Source of the DNA: Przewalskia tangutica
Taxonomy: Eukaryota; Streptophyta; Magnoliopsida; Solanales; Solanaceae
Direction of reading: 5' to 3'
DNA length: 64,000 nucleotides
Assembly (NCBI GenBank): GCA_029844215.1
Contig: CM056726.1
Coordinates: 78,483,548 to 78,547,547 of the forward strand
Positions 20,430-31,319 of this stretch are shown piece by piece. The notes under the pieces were generated by a model. That model made no database searches, had not been told where the DNA came from, and saw only the letters and a list, made by a program, of their open reading frames with translations. Position numbers and translations under genes: made by a program. Positions within the stretch are counted from its first letter, which is position 1, and each line of letters opens with the position of its first letter.

Positions 20430-20893
20430 TTTATGCTTTGTCCACCGACAGATCGTGAGGCCTCACCGATGTCACGCAGTACCTTATCGCTCGGGTTTGA
20501 TGTGTATGCTTTGATAGATCCGGTTCTACTGGCCCTATATATCTCCCTTGTTGCTAGTAGGATAGGGATAGAGCACGAGTCCATAGACCTTTCGAGGTAG
20601 CTACGCGGTGGGTGATTCGGTGATAGCACGGCGTATATAGAGCTTGTCCTGTGACCATTTACGTCCGGACCAGCCGACTTGATAGAGTGGAGATGATTGA
20701 CTTCGACGTGATTATGGGGATGGATTGGCTAGCTTCGCTACGCCAATGTAGACCGCAGAGAGTAGTGCGGTTCCAGTTCGGCGAGCCGTTGTTGAGTGGG
20801 AGGAGCACGGTATCGCCGGAGGTAGGTTTATTTCCTACCAAGGCTAGGAAGATGGTGCGAAGGGTATATCTACCATCTCGTTCGGGTGTTTGA
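20430..20893 (+). pseudogene. pol (PR): R5 aspartic protease, frameshifted
   Basis: The catalytic region lies near 20498-20530, where DVYALIDP corresponds to the retropepsin D-S/T-G loop, but the triad following the aspartate is lost to an indel. The C-terminal half is well preserved at 20651-20893, where DFDVIMGMDWL matches the flap-to-C-terminal motif DVILGMDWL that marks Ty3/gypsy proteases. It would cut the Gag-Pol polyprotein. It lies between the zinc knuckle and reverse transcriptase as expected. Confidence 0.78.
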
Positions 20894-20949
20894 TAATCAA
20901 GGCTGCGGTACCAGATTTTCGCCGCCCAGAGTCACGAGTTCCCGACGTG

Positions 20950-21560
20950 TTTCGGATGACCTCCGTATCCCACCGAGAGGAGATCGAGTTTTGTATTGAC
21001 ATATTGCGATACTCGCCTATTTCCATTCCGCCATACGTAATGGCACCGCCGAGTTGAGAGTCAAGGACCGGTGAGGATTTCTTGGAGAAGGGCTTCATTA
21101 GGCCCGTGTTTCCCGGGGCGCCAGTATTGTTCGTGAAGAAAGAAGGGCGACGCCGCGCACGTGTGTTGATTACTGGCGGTGAACAAGGTGACCATTAAGA
21201 ACAGATACCCTTCCCGTGATTGATGATTTGTTCGACCATTCGTGGCGCGAGATGTTTCTCCAAGATTGATCTGCGTCGCTATCATCGTTCGTGTCGAGGT
21301 GGATGTCCCTAGATCGCATTCGGACCAGACGGGCATTATGAGTTCGTGGTCATGTCTTTTGGGTTGACCAATGCTCCGGCAGATTCATGGATTTGATGAA
21401 CCGAGTGTTCAAACCATTTTGGACACGCTTGTGATAGTGTTCATTGATGATATCTTGGTTTATTCTCGCCAGAGCGAGCACGCGAGCATTTGGCGATCGT
21501 GGCCGATTCTCCAGATCAGCGATTGTACGCCAAGTTTTCCAAATGTGAGTTTTGGTTGAC
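20950..21560 (+). pseudogene. pol (RT): R5 reverse transcriptase, frameshifted
   Basis: Readable pieces in order are LEKGFIRP and GAPVLFVKKE (21081-21145), a decayed stretch that should hold the first catalytic Asp (fragment FSKIDLR near 21258-21280), FGLTNAP (about 21360-21380), and VIVFIDDILVYSR (21431-21469), which is the catalytic Asp-Asp box. This order is that of the RT palm and fingers. The frame changes at least four times. The region around the first catalytic Asp has lost bases. The enzyme would copy element RNA into DNA in the cytoplasmic particle. Confidence 0.85.
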
Positions 21561-22195
21561 TTCGATGCGTTTCTTGGGCATATTGTCGGGCCGATGGCAT
21601 TCGGTGGATACGCCAAGATCGAGCGATCGGGACTTGGCCTGCACCTACTACTCCGGCTGAGGTTCGCAGCTTACGGGCCTTGCGAGTTATTATCGCGGTT
21701 CGTGGAGAAGTTTGCTTCTATCTACGCACCATTGACTAGGCCGACTCAAAAGCGCGCCAAGTTCGATGGATGATGCTTGTGGCGGGGTTTCCGATTCTTG
21801 AAAGAGAGATTGACGACCGCCCCCGTTCTTACTCTTCCAGAGGTCCTGATGGTTATGTCGTGTATTGTGATGCGTCAGGCATCGGGTTGGGATGTGTGTT
21901 GATGCAGCATGGCAGGGTTATAGCATATGCATCCCGACACCGAGGAAACACGAGGAACTACCCCACCCATGATTTGGAGTCGTACCGTGATTCACGCTTT
22001 GAAGATCCGAGGCACTATTTGTATGGGGTTCACGTGGATATTTATACGCACCACAAGAGCCTCCAGATATCTTCACCGTAGGAGCCGAACTTACGGCGAG
22101 ACGGTGGTTAGAGTTGCTTAAGGATTACGATGTTGATATCCTGTACCACCCAAGGCCAATGTGTGGCGTGATGCTCTTAGTCGTAGGTCGATGGG
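21560..22195 (+). pseudogene. pol (RH): R5 RT connection and RNase H, frameshifted
   Basis: The connection region includes a decayed stretch at 21640-21775. RNase H starts near 21845: YCDASGIGLGCVLMQ holds the first catalytic Asp, then VIAYASR and NYPTHDLE (second catalytic residues), and YLYGVHVDIYT, where the family's DHKSLQ is changed to HHKSLQ by a single base at 22051. LLKDYDVDILYHP (22117-22155) is the usual end of the domain. RNase H would remove the RNA strand after copying. This is the least broken enzymatic part apart from integrase. Confidence 0.83.
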
Positions 22196-22479
22196 AGCCT
22201 ATCGATGTGCTAGAGAGGAGGGACATGGTTCGTGATTTGCATCGATTAGCGAGCCTTGGTGTCCGTTTGATTGATTACGATAGCGTGGGGTTAGAGTTCG
22301 TGAGGTTGCCGAGTCTTCCATCGTCGAGAGGTGAAGAGGCAACAGCGAGGATCCACTTTGATTCGATATCGTGATACAACTCTTACGTGAGGCGCGGTCC
22401 TTGAGGTAGCACCGATGGGGTGCTAAGGTTTGAGGCGCATCGTGTGTTCCGGATGTTTGAGACTTGGCAGCAGGTTCTG

Positions 22480-23335
22480 GGAAGCACACACGGCGTTACT
22501 CTATCCATCCGGGTCGACCAAGATGTACCACGACCTTAGATCCGTGTATTGGTGGGATGGCTTGAAGAGAGACGTTGCGAGTTCGTAGCTCGATGCCCGT
22601 GTTGTCGCGGTGAAGGTAGAGCACCGGAGGCCGGTGGTTTATTACGCACGATTGAGATCCCGACGGAAGTGGGAGGTAATCAACATGGACTTCATCACGG
22701 GATTACCTCGCACTCGGAGGAGACATGATTCTATATGGGTTATCGTCGACGGTGACGAAATCAGCCCACTTTCTTCCGTCAGGCGACTTTTTCTGAGATT
22801 ATGCGGACTTTACATCCGAGAGATCGTCGACCGCATGGAGTCCCTACTGATCATATCCGGCAGGAGCCCGGTTTACGGCTAACTTCCTGAGGTCCTTCCG
22901 GAGGGTTTAGGGACGCAGTGAGCTCGAGTAATCGCATTTCATCCACGCATGCACGACATGCAGAGCGCACTATCCAGACTCTTGAGGATATGCTGCGAGC
23001 CTGTGTTATTGACTTCAGTGGTAGTTGGGAGGATCATTTGCCTCTAGTTGAGTTCGCGTATAATAATAGCTACCACTCCAGTATTCAGATGGCGCCTTAT
23101 GAGGCCTTGTATGGGAGGAAGTGCAGATCGCCTATAGGTTGGTTCGATGTGGGCGAGGTGCAGCTAGTGGGACCAGATTTGGTGCAGCAGGCAGTGGATA
23201 AGGTGAAGCTTATCCGAGAGCGGCTATTGACAGCCCAGAGTCGACAGAAGTCGTATGCAGATCATCGTCGTCGACATCTGGAGTTCGCAGTTGATGATTG
23301 GGTTTTCCTGAAGGTGTCACCCATGGCGGTGTGAT
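22480..23335 (+). pseudogene. pol (IN): R5 integrase, frameshifted
   Basis: The N-terminal zinc-binding segment begins at HPGSTKMYHDLR (about 22508-22545), but the Cys pair is disrupted near 22590. The catalytic core starts at MDFITGLPRT (22685-22714), with the first acidic residue at 22688-22690; the second falls in a broken stretch near 22850. The third is in AERTIQTLEDML (22951-22995). From 22918 to 23334 the frame is open for 138 codons through YNNSYHSSIQMAPYEALYGR, GWFDVGE and the basic C-terminal part up to VFLKVSPM. It would insert the cDNA into chromatin. The tail is lost to a frameshift at about 23330. Confidence 0.87.
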
Positions 23336-23710
23336 GAGATTCGGAAGAAGGGAAACTCATTTCTAGGTACATTGGGCCGTTTCGCATCGTCCGCAGGTAG
23401 GCAAGGTTGCCTATGAGTTGAATCTGCCGTCCGACCGAGGCGGTGCATCCGTTTTTCACGTATCTATGCCGAGGAGATGTATCGGGGATCCATCTAGGTA
23501 CACCCGATTGACGATGTCCAGTGACCGGGGGTTATCGTATGAGGAGATTCCCATAGCGATAGTCGATCGTCGGAGTTAGGCGTCTGCGGACGAAGGGCGT
23601 GGCTTCCGTCAAAGTCTTGGCGGAACGAACTCGAGGAGAGATGACGGGAAGCTGAGGAGGACATGAGGCAGAAGTATCCTCACCTATTCCCCACACCTCC
23701 AGGTAATTCA
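23335..23710 (+). pseudogene. pol (CHD): R5 integrase end and chromodomain-like tail, frameshifted
   Basis: Broken frames give MRFGRR, KVAYELNLP, FHVSMP and GDPSR (about 23335-23495), the usual integrase end in Tekay-type elements. Further on, LSYEEIPIAIVDR (about 23533-23572), VASVKVL and a final EDMRQKYPHLF (to about 23690) match the order of the chromodomain tail that directs such elements to heterochromatin. The central aromatic residues cannot be confirmed because of frame changes. A stop follows near 23700. Confidence 0.7.
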
Positions 23711-23827
23711 CTTTCCTACTTGTAAATTTTCGTTATCGTTTACGCCTAAGTGTTGTTCTGTGGCCGTGTGTGGCATTTGCAACTGTTTAAGTTATGAAGA
23801 ATCTTATCGTTAACTGTCTTGGGAAGG

Positions 23828-23857
23828 AACATTCGACGAATGTTTCTAAGGGGAGAA
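23828..23857 (+). other. R5 palindrome plus polypurine tract
   Basis: AACATTCGACGAATGTT (23828-23844) is followed by TCTAAGGGGAGAA, ending at the base before the 3' LTR. Priming site for plus-strand synthesis. Confidence 0.85.
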
Positions 23858-26261
23858 TGTTATACCCGTATTTTCCGCAGTATGCGTAGGGAATACGCAT
23901 AAAAAGTCTAGCCTTAAAGTTTAGGCAAAACGCGTTTTTAGGCACAACTCACAAAACGAATAGTTTTCCGACTAAACGCTTCCACGACTTTCGTAGGGTA
24001 AATTCCGCTATGCCATTTCTAATTTTTATGATTTTTCCGAGAGATGAAACATTTTGGACCAGCGGAGGGCGACACTTGTCACCCTCCAATTGATGGACTT
24101 GAAATCGTCCATTTGGACGATTTGGGCTAAGAGGAACACGTTTTTTGTGCCTTGTGCACAAGTCAAGGAGTTGGTAGGATATTTGTGTATAGTTAATCCT
24201 CACCCTACACTAGCCTTGCACTTGTCTAAATCTTGGCCATTGGTTGGCCACTTCTGACCTATAAATACCCCTTAAGATGAAGAGTTCTTCATCCACAAAT
24301 TACTTTCCAAGTCTTGAAAATCCTCCCTTCTCCTTGTTAGCCATTTCGTCCAAGCCCTCTTCCCCCTCTAGCCTAAGTGGCCCGTGGCCGAATACTCCCC
24401 CCTAGCCTAGCCAAAAATCTACCCCCCCTCCCTTGGTAGAAAAGTTACCTTCTTGTATCGTTATAATGCCCAAAATACCCTAGCCCAAATACCTTAGTAC
24501 TTAGTAGAAGTTGTGAAGAACTTCTAAGGTTCTTGGAGCATACAACTTAGGAGCAAAACCTTGCTCAGGCGCGACTTTTTCTAGGATATTATTGGGCTTA
24601 CCGAGGTAATAATCCTAACCCTCTTTTGTATTAGAGAATGCATACTGTAGAAGTATAAGAATAAGTATTAATCACTTAGAAGGGTTTAAAGAAGAATAAT
24701 CAAATCAGACTTACATAGAATTTGTTTTCACATGAGACTTATATAGCTCACGGTAGGGAAGTGCTGCCCGACTTACCAGTAGAATTATGAACCCCTGTTT
24801 AGAATGACCTTCGAGTAGTCTTTGATAGATATCTGTGACTATTATAGTCGACTCTCTGCACGACATATTCAACTTGGCGGTGGTTTTCACGAGAAGGTAT
24901 GTGAATCTTCCTAAAGCATGATATTTTACAATATATATAGTACGGTGACGCGTACGTGTTAACTAAAATATAACTACGCAATGTCTTTGACTTAAGCCGA
25001 ATAATACTTACGAATGCCTCACGCTTAAGCAATAACACCTACTGAATGCCTCACGCTTAAGCCCAATAATAAAGATCAAAGCATTTTTAAAGAATACTGA
25101 ATCTTTTTCAGAAGAAGACTAATTGGTTTTTAAACAGAAGCTTAAGAGTTATACTAACCTTATGGGAGGTTAAGTATAACCACTTAAGATTGATAAAAGG
25201 AACAGGTTGCCTATGTGTTTTTAACTGACTTATATTGAATCGAAAAGAATAATAAGATGGTTTGATAAGTAGACATGATATGATGCTAGGTGTGTTAGTG
25301 TCTTGTAACGTTTGTGAACAAGAGTATTCTTGTTGTGATTATGTTGTTTAAAGATAAGCTGATATGTTAGTATACTATCACTCACCTCTTGAGATGATAC
25401 CGGGTTAAGTCGCCTCCGACGCGGTAGACTCGCGATGCAGGACCATGATTCGAGAATACCTCATGCGGGTCCAGGGGCCTATGCGAGCTACGAGTTCCGT
25501 GTTAGTATGCGGGGTTATACCTCATGCGTCTATGTGGCCATGCGACAACGAGTCGGGGCGATGCCGAGGAGTAGCTACCCGATGCGGGTTATACCTCACG
25601 CGCCCACGTGAGTGGCCTATGCGACTCGAGTTCAGATTAGGCTTGCGGAATGATGATATGGGCGAGTGGCCCTGCTTTCGATCATTCGCGCCTAGACAAG
25701 ACCTATTACGCTACCTATTGTTGCTCTTGTTTGTGATGAGGAACTCGTGCGGTTTCCTTGGTTGTTTCACACATATTTGTAAACTGGTTTTTAAAAATGA
25801 TATGTTTTCATTTAAGTACTTTACAGTTTCGCATACTTAGTACCTGTTGTACTGACCTCCTTCGGGGGGCTGCGTTCATGCCGCAGGTAAGGGCAAGCAG
25901 GTGCTAGATCCGCATCCTTAGGATCTCTACGTTGGTGTCGGGAGCTCCATCTCTTCCGGAGGCTCTACTTTTGGTATGATCTCCCTGTTGTAGATAGTTT
26001 TGTCGATCGAGGTATGGCGGCCTGTCCCGCCATAGTTGTATATTTCCTTAGAGGTGCAGTAGTCATGCGATTGTCGGATGTAACTGCTAAACCATGATTA
26101 TATATATATATGCCGAAAGGCGATGTTTTCTCACATAAACTGTGTCTTATTTTATAAACTGTTTCATGTCTTGCTTTATATTTCCGCTGATTACTCTGAT
26201 GTATGACTACTTGGGTGCCCCGGTAAGGCACCAGTCACGGGCCCCGGAACGGGTCGTGACA
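23858..26261 (+). repeat. R5 3' LTR, 2404 bp
   Basis: Sister of 16625-19009. Differences seen by eye include 18971-19009 against 26222-26261, where CCAGTCACGGGCCCC in the 3' copy is CGATCACGCCCC in the 5' copy, and 25840-25890, where CTG and CAGG triplets present in the 3' copy are shortened in the 5' copy. TATA box at 24260-24267. Variable repeat zone at 25445-25690. No gene inside. Confidence 0.9.
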
Positions 26262-26940
26262 AAGTCCCTGAGTAGTGTGGAATGAAAGAGGGTAGTTGAG
26301 CTAAGAAGACCGCTAGGTTTTCGTAACGTGATTAGTGAGAGTTTTCCTTCGGGGGACTGAGCGTATAAAGAGGCCAGAGCCTCTACCACGGGAACGGACC
26401 CGAACCGTGGCTCTCCGTATGGCACGTCCTGAGAAGGTTCATGCCTCAGGGATCGCATGCAGTCCGGTACCATTTGTTGGGTCGCTGGGCTTAGTGCGGC
26501 AAAGTGACAAAAGTGGTATGTTTTGCGCGTCGGGTTGAGGCCATGTTGCGGGTCAACCCGCGGCATGTATGGTGGTGGGGTCAGCTTGTAGTGGTCCCGC
26601 CGGGTGGTAGGGTCACGAGGGTGTTAGGCCCAAGTTTAGTTAACCAGCGTACGAGTTCGTGGATGCGTTCAACCAGTAGTCGGGCCGATGGGGGCAGCCC
26701 GTCGTGTTTTTCGGTCAGGACCGTTTACTCGGCAGTGTTGATTTATCAGAAAGGTTGTAAGGCTGCACGGGGTGCCTACCTTCACCTTATGGCGCATGTG
26801 GAGCCAGTGGTACTACCGTTTCTTTTTCTGGGAGTTTTACCAGGCAGGGTTAGGAACTCAGGTGAGTCTCCGTATCGTATTCATCCTCGGGCCAGTGTTT
26901 GGATTTCAGGGGTACTTGTGAGGATTGTTGTCTCCTGTGG
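26262..26940 (+). other. R4 noncoding internal DNA with shared module, right of R5
   Basis: This resumes R4 after the R5 target duplication. Bases about 26530-26690 are the module shared by the non-autonomous elements, with the inverted repeat GCGGGTCAACCCGC at 26548-26561. The ORFs at 26335-26538 and 26504-26953 cross this and have no recognisable domain. Confidence 0.75.
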
Positions 26941-26944
26941 AGGG

Positions 26945-27440
26945 AGTGTTTAGGCTACCATTTCAGTGTTCGGAGGTCGCCTTATGAAGCCTTATAGGGG
27001 CGGAAGTGTAAGTTGCCGGTCGATTGGTTCGACGTTGGCAAGGTTCAGATAGTGGGTTCATACGTGTTCAGCAGGATGTGGATAGGGTGAAGCTTATCCA
27101 GAAGAAGTTATTGGCAGCTCAGAGAAATCGTGCGGATTATCGGCGACGACGCTTAGAGTTCAGGTTGACGGTCGGTCTTCTTGAAGGTACCACCCCGGAT
27201 AGGGTGTGACGAGTTTTGGAAAACACGGGAAACTTAGCCCGAGTTACTTTGGGCCTTTTTGAGTTCATGTGAAGAGTAGGCCAGGTTGCCTATATGTTAG
27301 CATTTGTCGTCCGACTTAGGAGGCAGTACGTCCGGTCTTTCGTATGGTTATGTTCGGGAAAGTATCGGAGATCCATCCAGAGTGTTCCCAGTTAATGATG
27401 ACCACGTTAGGGATATTAACCCCGAGTTTTGGAAACGGAA
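26945..27440 (+). pseudogene. R4 integrase C-terminal remnant
   Basis: Aligned by eye to R5 23085-23500: YEAL, RKCK, WFDVGK, the stretch around VDRVKLIQKKLLAAQ (about 27078-27120) and RRRRLEF, then a later piece with SIGDPSRVFPVNDDHV (about 27364-27410). These are the end of integrase and the start of the tail. Nothing upstream of YEAL is present, so the catalytic core is gone. R8 keeps the same piece (inverted, 46330-46805). It shows that R4 and R8 descend from a pol-bearing ancestor by an internal deletion. Confidence 0.8.
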
Positions 27441-27737
27441 GCAGTATCAGAATTATGGTAAGAGTTCGAGTGTACGAGAAGGGTACGACGAGTAAAGGAA
27501 GAAGCGAGCATGTATGGCGAGCATTGCTGTGATCATTTCTTTTGTAAAGAGAAGGTGCGAAGAAAGTATATTTTAGACCCCGGAGTGAGGTATTTGTGGT
27601 GATGTTAGAGGTGTTTCCTCGTGGACTTGGATGGAGGTTGTTTGCGTGGGTGTTTCTGTGGCCAGGTGTGGCAGGATCGTTCTCGTAAGTATAGTAGTGG
27701 AGACTACTGGCGCATGTTTGTTTTGAGACATAGAAGG

Positions 27738-27772
27738 AACATTCGGGACGAATGTTTCTAAGGAGGGGAGAA
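27738..27772 (+). other. R4 palindrome plus polypurine tract
   Basis: AACATTCGGGACGAATGTT (27738-27756) is followed by TCTAAGGAGGGGAGAA up to the 3' LTR edge. Confidence 0.88.
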
Positions 27773-30700
27773 TGTTATACCCCGTATTTCCAGAGTATGT
27801 ACGTAAGGACGTACGTAGAAAAATTTGAACTTTAAAGTAGGCTTGGCCGATTTTATTTTGTGCACAACACCCGATTAGAGTCGTTTTTCGACGAAACGTT
27901 TTACACAACTTGCGAAGGGAAAATTCCGGCTATGTCATTTCTAATTTTTGCGGATTTTTCCGAGAGACGAAACATTTTGGACCAACGAGAGGGCGACACT
28001 TGTCACCCTCTCATTGGAGCACGTTGGGCGGTGAGGTTGGACGAATGGAGTAGTGGGAGTAGGTAGGATATTTTGTGGTAGATGGATAAGGTGCACTTGG
28101 CATGATCTTGGCCCTACACTTGCCTTGCACTTGGCATGATCTTGGCCATTGGTTGGCCTTTGCTAGACCTATAAATACCCCCCCTTGGAAGACTTCTTCA
28201 TCCATTCCTAAAATTTCCTAAGTGTTAAAATCCTCCCTCCCTTGTAGTATGGTTCTCGTCCTAGCCTCCCCCTCCCCCCGGGGAGAAGGCCCTTGGCCGA
28301 GAGCCCTCCCTCGTCGAGAGTACCCCTAGTGGGGTAGGCCGAGGTATACACCCCCTTGTGGTGTTGTCTCGTATAAATACCCCTCTTGGTAGAAATACTC
28401 TCAAAAGTATTATACTATACCCAAATTACCTTAGCCGTATACCTTGTAGTATTCTAAGGTTATACCTATACGAAAAGCCCCGTTATACTATTATACTTCC
28501 GTCACATAAAACCGAACCCTAAGGAAAATCTCCATAGTTAGTTGGAGTATTATGTAGAAGTTGGTTAGAACTTCTAAGGGTGGTTTGGAGCGGGTTGGAG
28601 CGCACGGAGTTGGAGCTAAACGTTGCCCAGGATCGACATCTATACTTGGATAATTATGGGTTTATCGAGGTAAATATCTTGTCCCCCTATTGTAATTGGA
28701 AATTACATGTTGCTAGAATATATAGTTGAAGTATACTATATATAGAATCAACCTAGTTTTGTGGCAATGTCTTTGGACTTAAGCCTGAATTTAAAGAAGA
28801 GAACTGAACTGTAATTACGTAGGACTGTATTACAGTAGACTTGTGTAAGTTTGACGGGTAGGGAAGGGCTGCCCAATTTCCCGTAGGATATTGTATCTAG
28901 ATTTATTCTACCGAGTAGTCTAGACTTTGATAGACTTGTATAACCTGTATAGGTTGAATGTTCTGCGAGTAGCATGTGCTACTTGAGAAGGTGGACCAGG
29001 CTAGCCGGGTTATAGCCGTGGAGCGATTTGCTAATAGTCGATAATCGTCGCGAGGTATGTGAACCTCTTCCTATCTCTTCTAGCATGATATGTGTATAAC
29101 TATGTAGTACGGTAGACGTACGTGTGTTAATTGAACGTAGTTGTACGGCAATGTCTTTTGACTTAAGCCCGAATAATAATAATCTTGAAGTAGTTCAAGA
29201 GAATTAAGAACTGTTTTTAAAAAGAAGAGTAATACTTGGTTTTAAAATCTTAAGAGTTATACTAGTTTTATGGGAAGTTAGGTATAATGGCTTAAGAGGG
29301 ATAAAACGAATGATTTATTTATTTTAGAAGTTAAGAGACTTGATCTTGTAAGATAAGAGACTTAACTTAAATAAATTATATGAATTTTGTGTGAAACCTC
29401 ATTCGTGAGTAATGAGTACTTGTTTTTTTAAAAGGGATAATGTTTTACTGATTTCGGAAATCAGAAATGTGTATAGACAAACCACTGCAGCGTTAATAAA
29501 GGAAAATGTATTGAATAATTAAGTATTATTAAAACCAGTAGAAACTTCCATCTGCATAGAAGCTAAGATGAGACAAAATGATATTTCCTAGATCATGGTC
29601 ACGTAATAAGATTGTTATAAACAAGAATATCCTACTCACATATAAGGCTTATGTTCCTCCGATTGTTTAAAAGAGAATTACATTCTTAAATGAATAAGAC
29701 TATGAACTACGAAACCTTTCGAAAATGAGAAACTTGAGTAATTGAAATTAGGCAAACTTGAAACGTTTGGAAAAGAATGTGGTTACTTGATTTTACAAAG
29801 AGAAGTGTTTTGATTTACTTCAAAAGATAATCACTTTATTTTCATATACTACGGGTATTGTGTGACTTTTGTGAAAGTAACGTATCTTTTAAAAGAGTTA
29901 ATGTATGAAGTACTTTGGGGATAGAAACCCGATCTTGTTAATCATATAGTAGAAAGTGCCTTGTGTGTATAACTTGATTGTGTTGGGTTGTGATAGCCTT
30001 GTAATACTTTCTTGTTTATTTGATAAGTAAACATGCTAGGATGCTACGTGTGTTAGTATCTTGTGATGTTTGTGTAAAGGGGTTTCCCCTCGATTGCGCT
30101 TAAATAGTTTCACTATCAGCCGTTATGTTGGTATTGTACCACTCACCTTGATCGCTTCCGAGGTTGTCGCCTCCGTCGCGGGTAGACTCAAAGCGGTCTG
30201 TGTGACCTATGATTCGAGAATACCTCATGCGGGTCCCGGCCTATGCGGAGCTACGAGAGTTCCGTGTTAGTGTGCGGCCTTTATGGTCACGCGGTCTATG
30301 TGGCCACGCGGATCGCGAGTCCAGCGGATGCCGGAGTAGCTACCTCGATGCGGGTTATACCTCATGCGGGCCTATGAGTTTGGCCTATGCGAGTGCGGAG
30401 AGTTCGAGGCTAGACGCGCACATTTGATATCGCGCGAGTGGCGGCTTTGATCATGTGACGGCCCAGACAGATCTCATGATACGATTTATGACCTTGTTGG
30501 TACTGCTGGGTTTTAGTAGTCGGCTATGCCTTCGCACTTACCTCAGTATGGTTTTATTAGGACACGGTGGGACCGGTGTTCATGTGTATTCCTTGATGCT
30601 TTTATATCATAGATCACGGTGAGGAAGGTATTCCACGGGCATGATTGATGTTGCGCGTGAGACCCATGGATATATTTGAGTGATGACTTTGAGGGCGTGA

Positions 30701-31234
30701 GTCCCTGACTTGACATGACTGCTTATTTATTGTGAACTATAGTTTGGTTATCATATATGTCTCCTGCTTTTTATAGACTACTATGATTTCATTTACAGTA
30801 TTTATTTTCGCCACATACTGCATTTTTGTTATCGACCTCCTTCGGGGCCGTTCATGCCGCAGTAAAGGTACACCGCCATCGATCCTCGCTCTTAGGGTCA
30901 CAGTCAGCGTTGGGAAAGCTCCGTTTCTCGAGGCTTATCGATGGTATAGCCCTCGCGTTGTAGGTATTTACATTCGGGGTATGGGGCCCTGTCCCGCCAT
31001 TGTTGTCGATCATTCTTAGAGGTGCAGAAAATCTTGTGGGCGAGTTGTAATAAGGATGTAATCGTCGGCTTTAAAATTGATTTATATATATGCCGAAAGG
31101 CAAGTTTTTCTCAGACATCGCTTACTTCATAATATTTTCATGTCTTGTTTTATGTTCCGCTGTTTACTCTGATGTATGGCTACTTGGGTGTCCGGGTAAG
31201 GCACCAGTCACGGGCCCAGGTTCGGGTCTTGACA
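27773..31234 (+). repeat. R4 3' LTR, 3462 bp
   Basis: Sister of 11885-15342 with TATA boxes at 28170-28177 and 28372-28379, variable zone 30205-30430, TATATATATGCCGAAAGGC near 31083-31100 and a U5 hairpin near 31186-31205. It ends in TCTTGACA at 31234, followed by ATAAG. ORFs inside have no domain. Confidence 0.9.
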
Positions 31235-31307
31235 ATAAGTATGGTGCACACATACCCATACCCAAGACTCTACTAGACACGGTCTGTAGACATTTCGAGG
31301 ACTAACT

Positions 31308-31319
31308 GCTCTGATACCA
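31308..31319 (-). other. R6 primer binding site next to LTR A
   Basis: GCTCTGATACCA on the plus strand, TGGTATCAGAGC on the minus strand: a perfect 12-base match to the complement of plant initiator tRNA-Met 3' end. Identical sites lie beside LTR B (36440-36451) and LTR C (63980-63991). Confidence 0.9.

Larger units (their letters stand above)
16625..26261 (+). mobile_element. R5: full-length Ty3/gypsy Tekay-type chromovirus with pol
   Basis: R5 is flanked by the target duplication AAGTC (16620-16624 and 26262-26266). LTRs are 16625-19009 (2385 bp) and 23858-26261 (2404 bp), both starting TGTTATACCC and ending TCGTGACA. The internal region of 4.85 kb carries, in order, primer site, leader hairpin, gag, protease, reverse transcriptase, RNase H, integrase, chromodomain-like tail and polypurine tract. 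This gag-PR-RT-RH-IN order defines Ty3/gypsy. All coding parts are broken by frameshifts in this sequence. It is the only enzyme-coding element here and a model for what mobilised the others, though its LTR is about 1 kb shorter than theirs. Confidence 0.93.
11885..31234 (+). mobile_element. R4: full-length non-autonomous Ty3/gypsy element, split by R5
   Basis: R4 is flanked by the 5-bp target duplication ATAAG (11880-11884 and 31235-31239). LTRs are 11885-15342 and 27773-31234 (3458 and 3462 bp), starting TGTTATACCCC and ending TTGACA. The internal region, once R5 is taken out, is about 2.8 kb: primer site, leader hairpin, gag remnant, noncoding DNA, the C-terminal end of integrase and a polypurine tract. 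Protease, reverse transcriptase, RNase H and the integrase core are absent, so it must have moved using enzymes from elsewhere. By eye the two LTRs are nearly identical, suggesting a recent insertion. R8 has the same plan. Confidence 0.9.

Noticed and set aside
31308..31319. Possible tRNA gene at GCTCTGATACCA
   Set aside because: Only the 12 bases matching the tRNA 3' end are present, next to an LTR; this is a primer site, not a tRNA gene.
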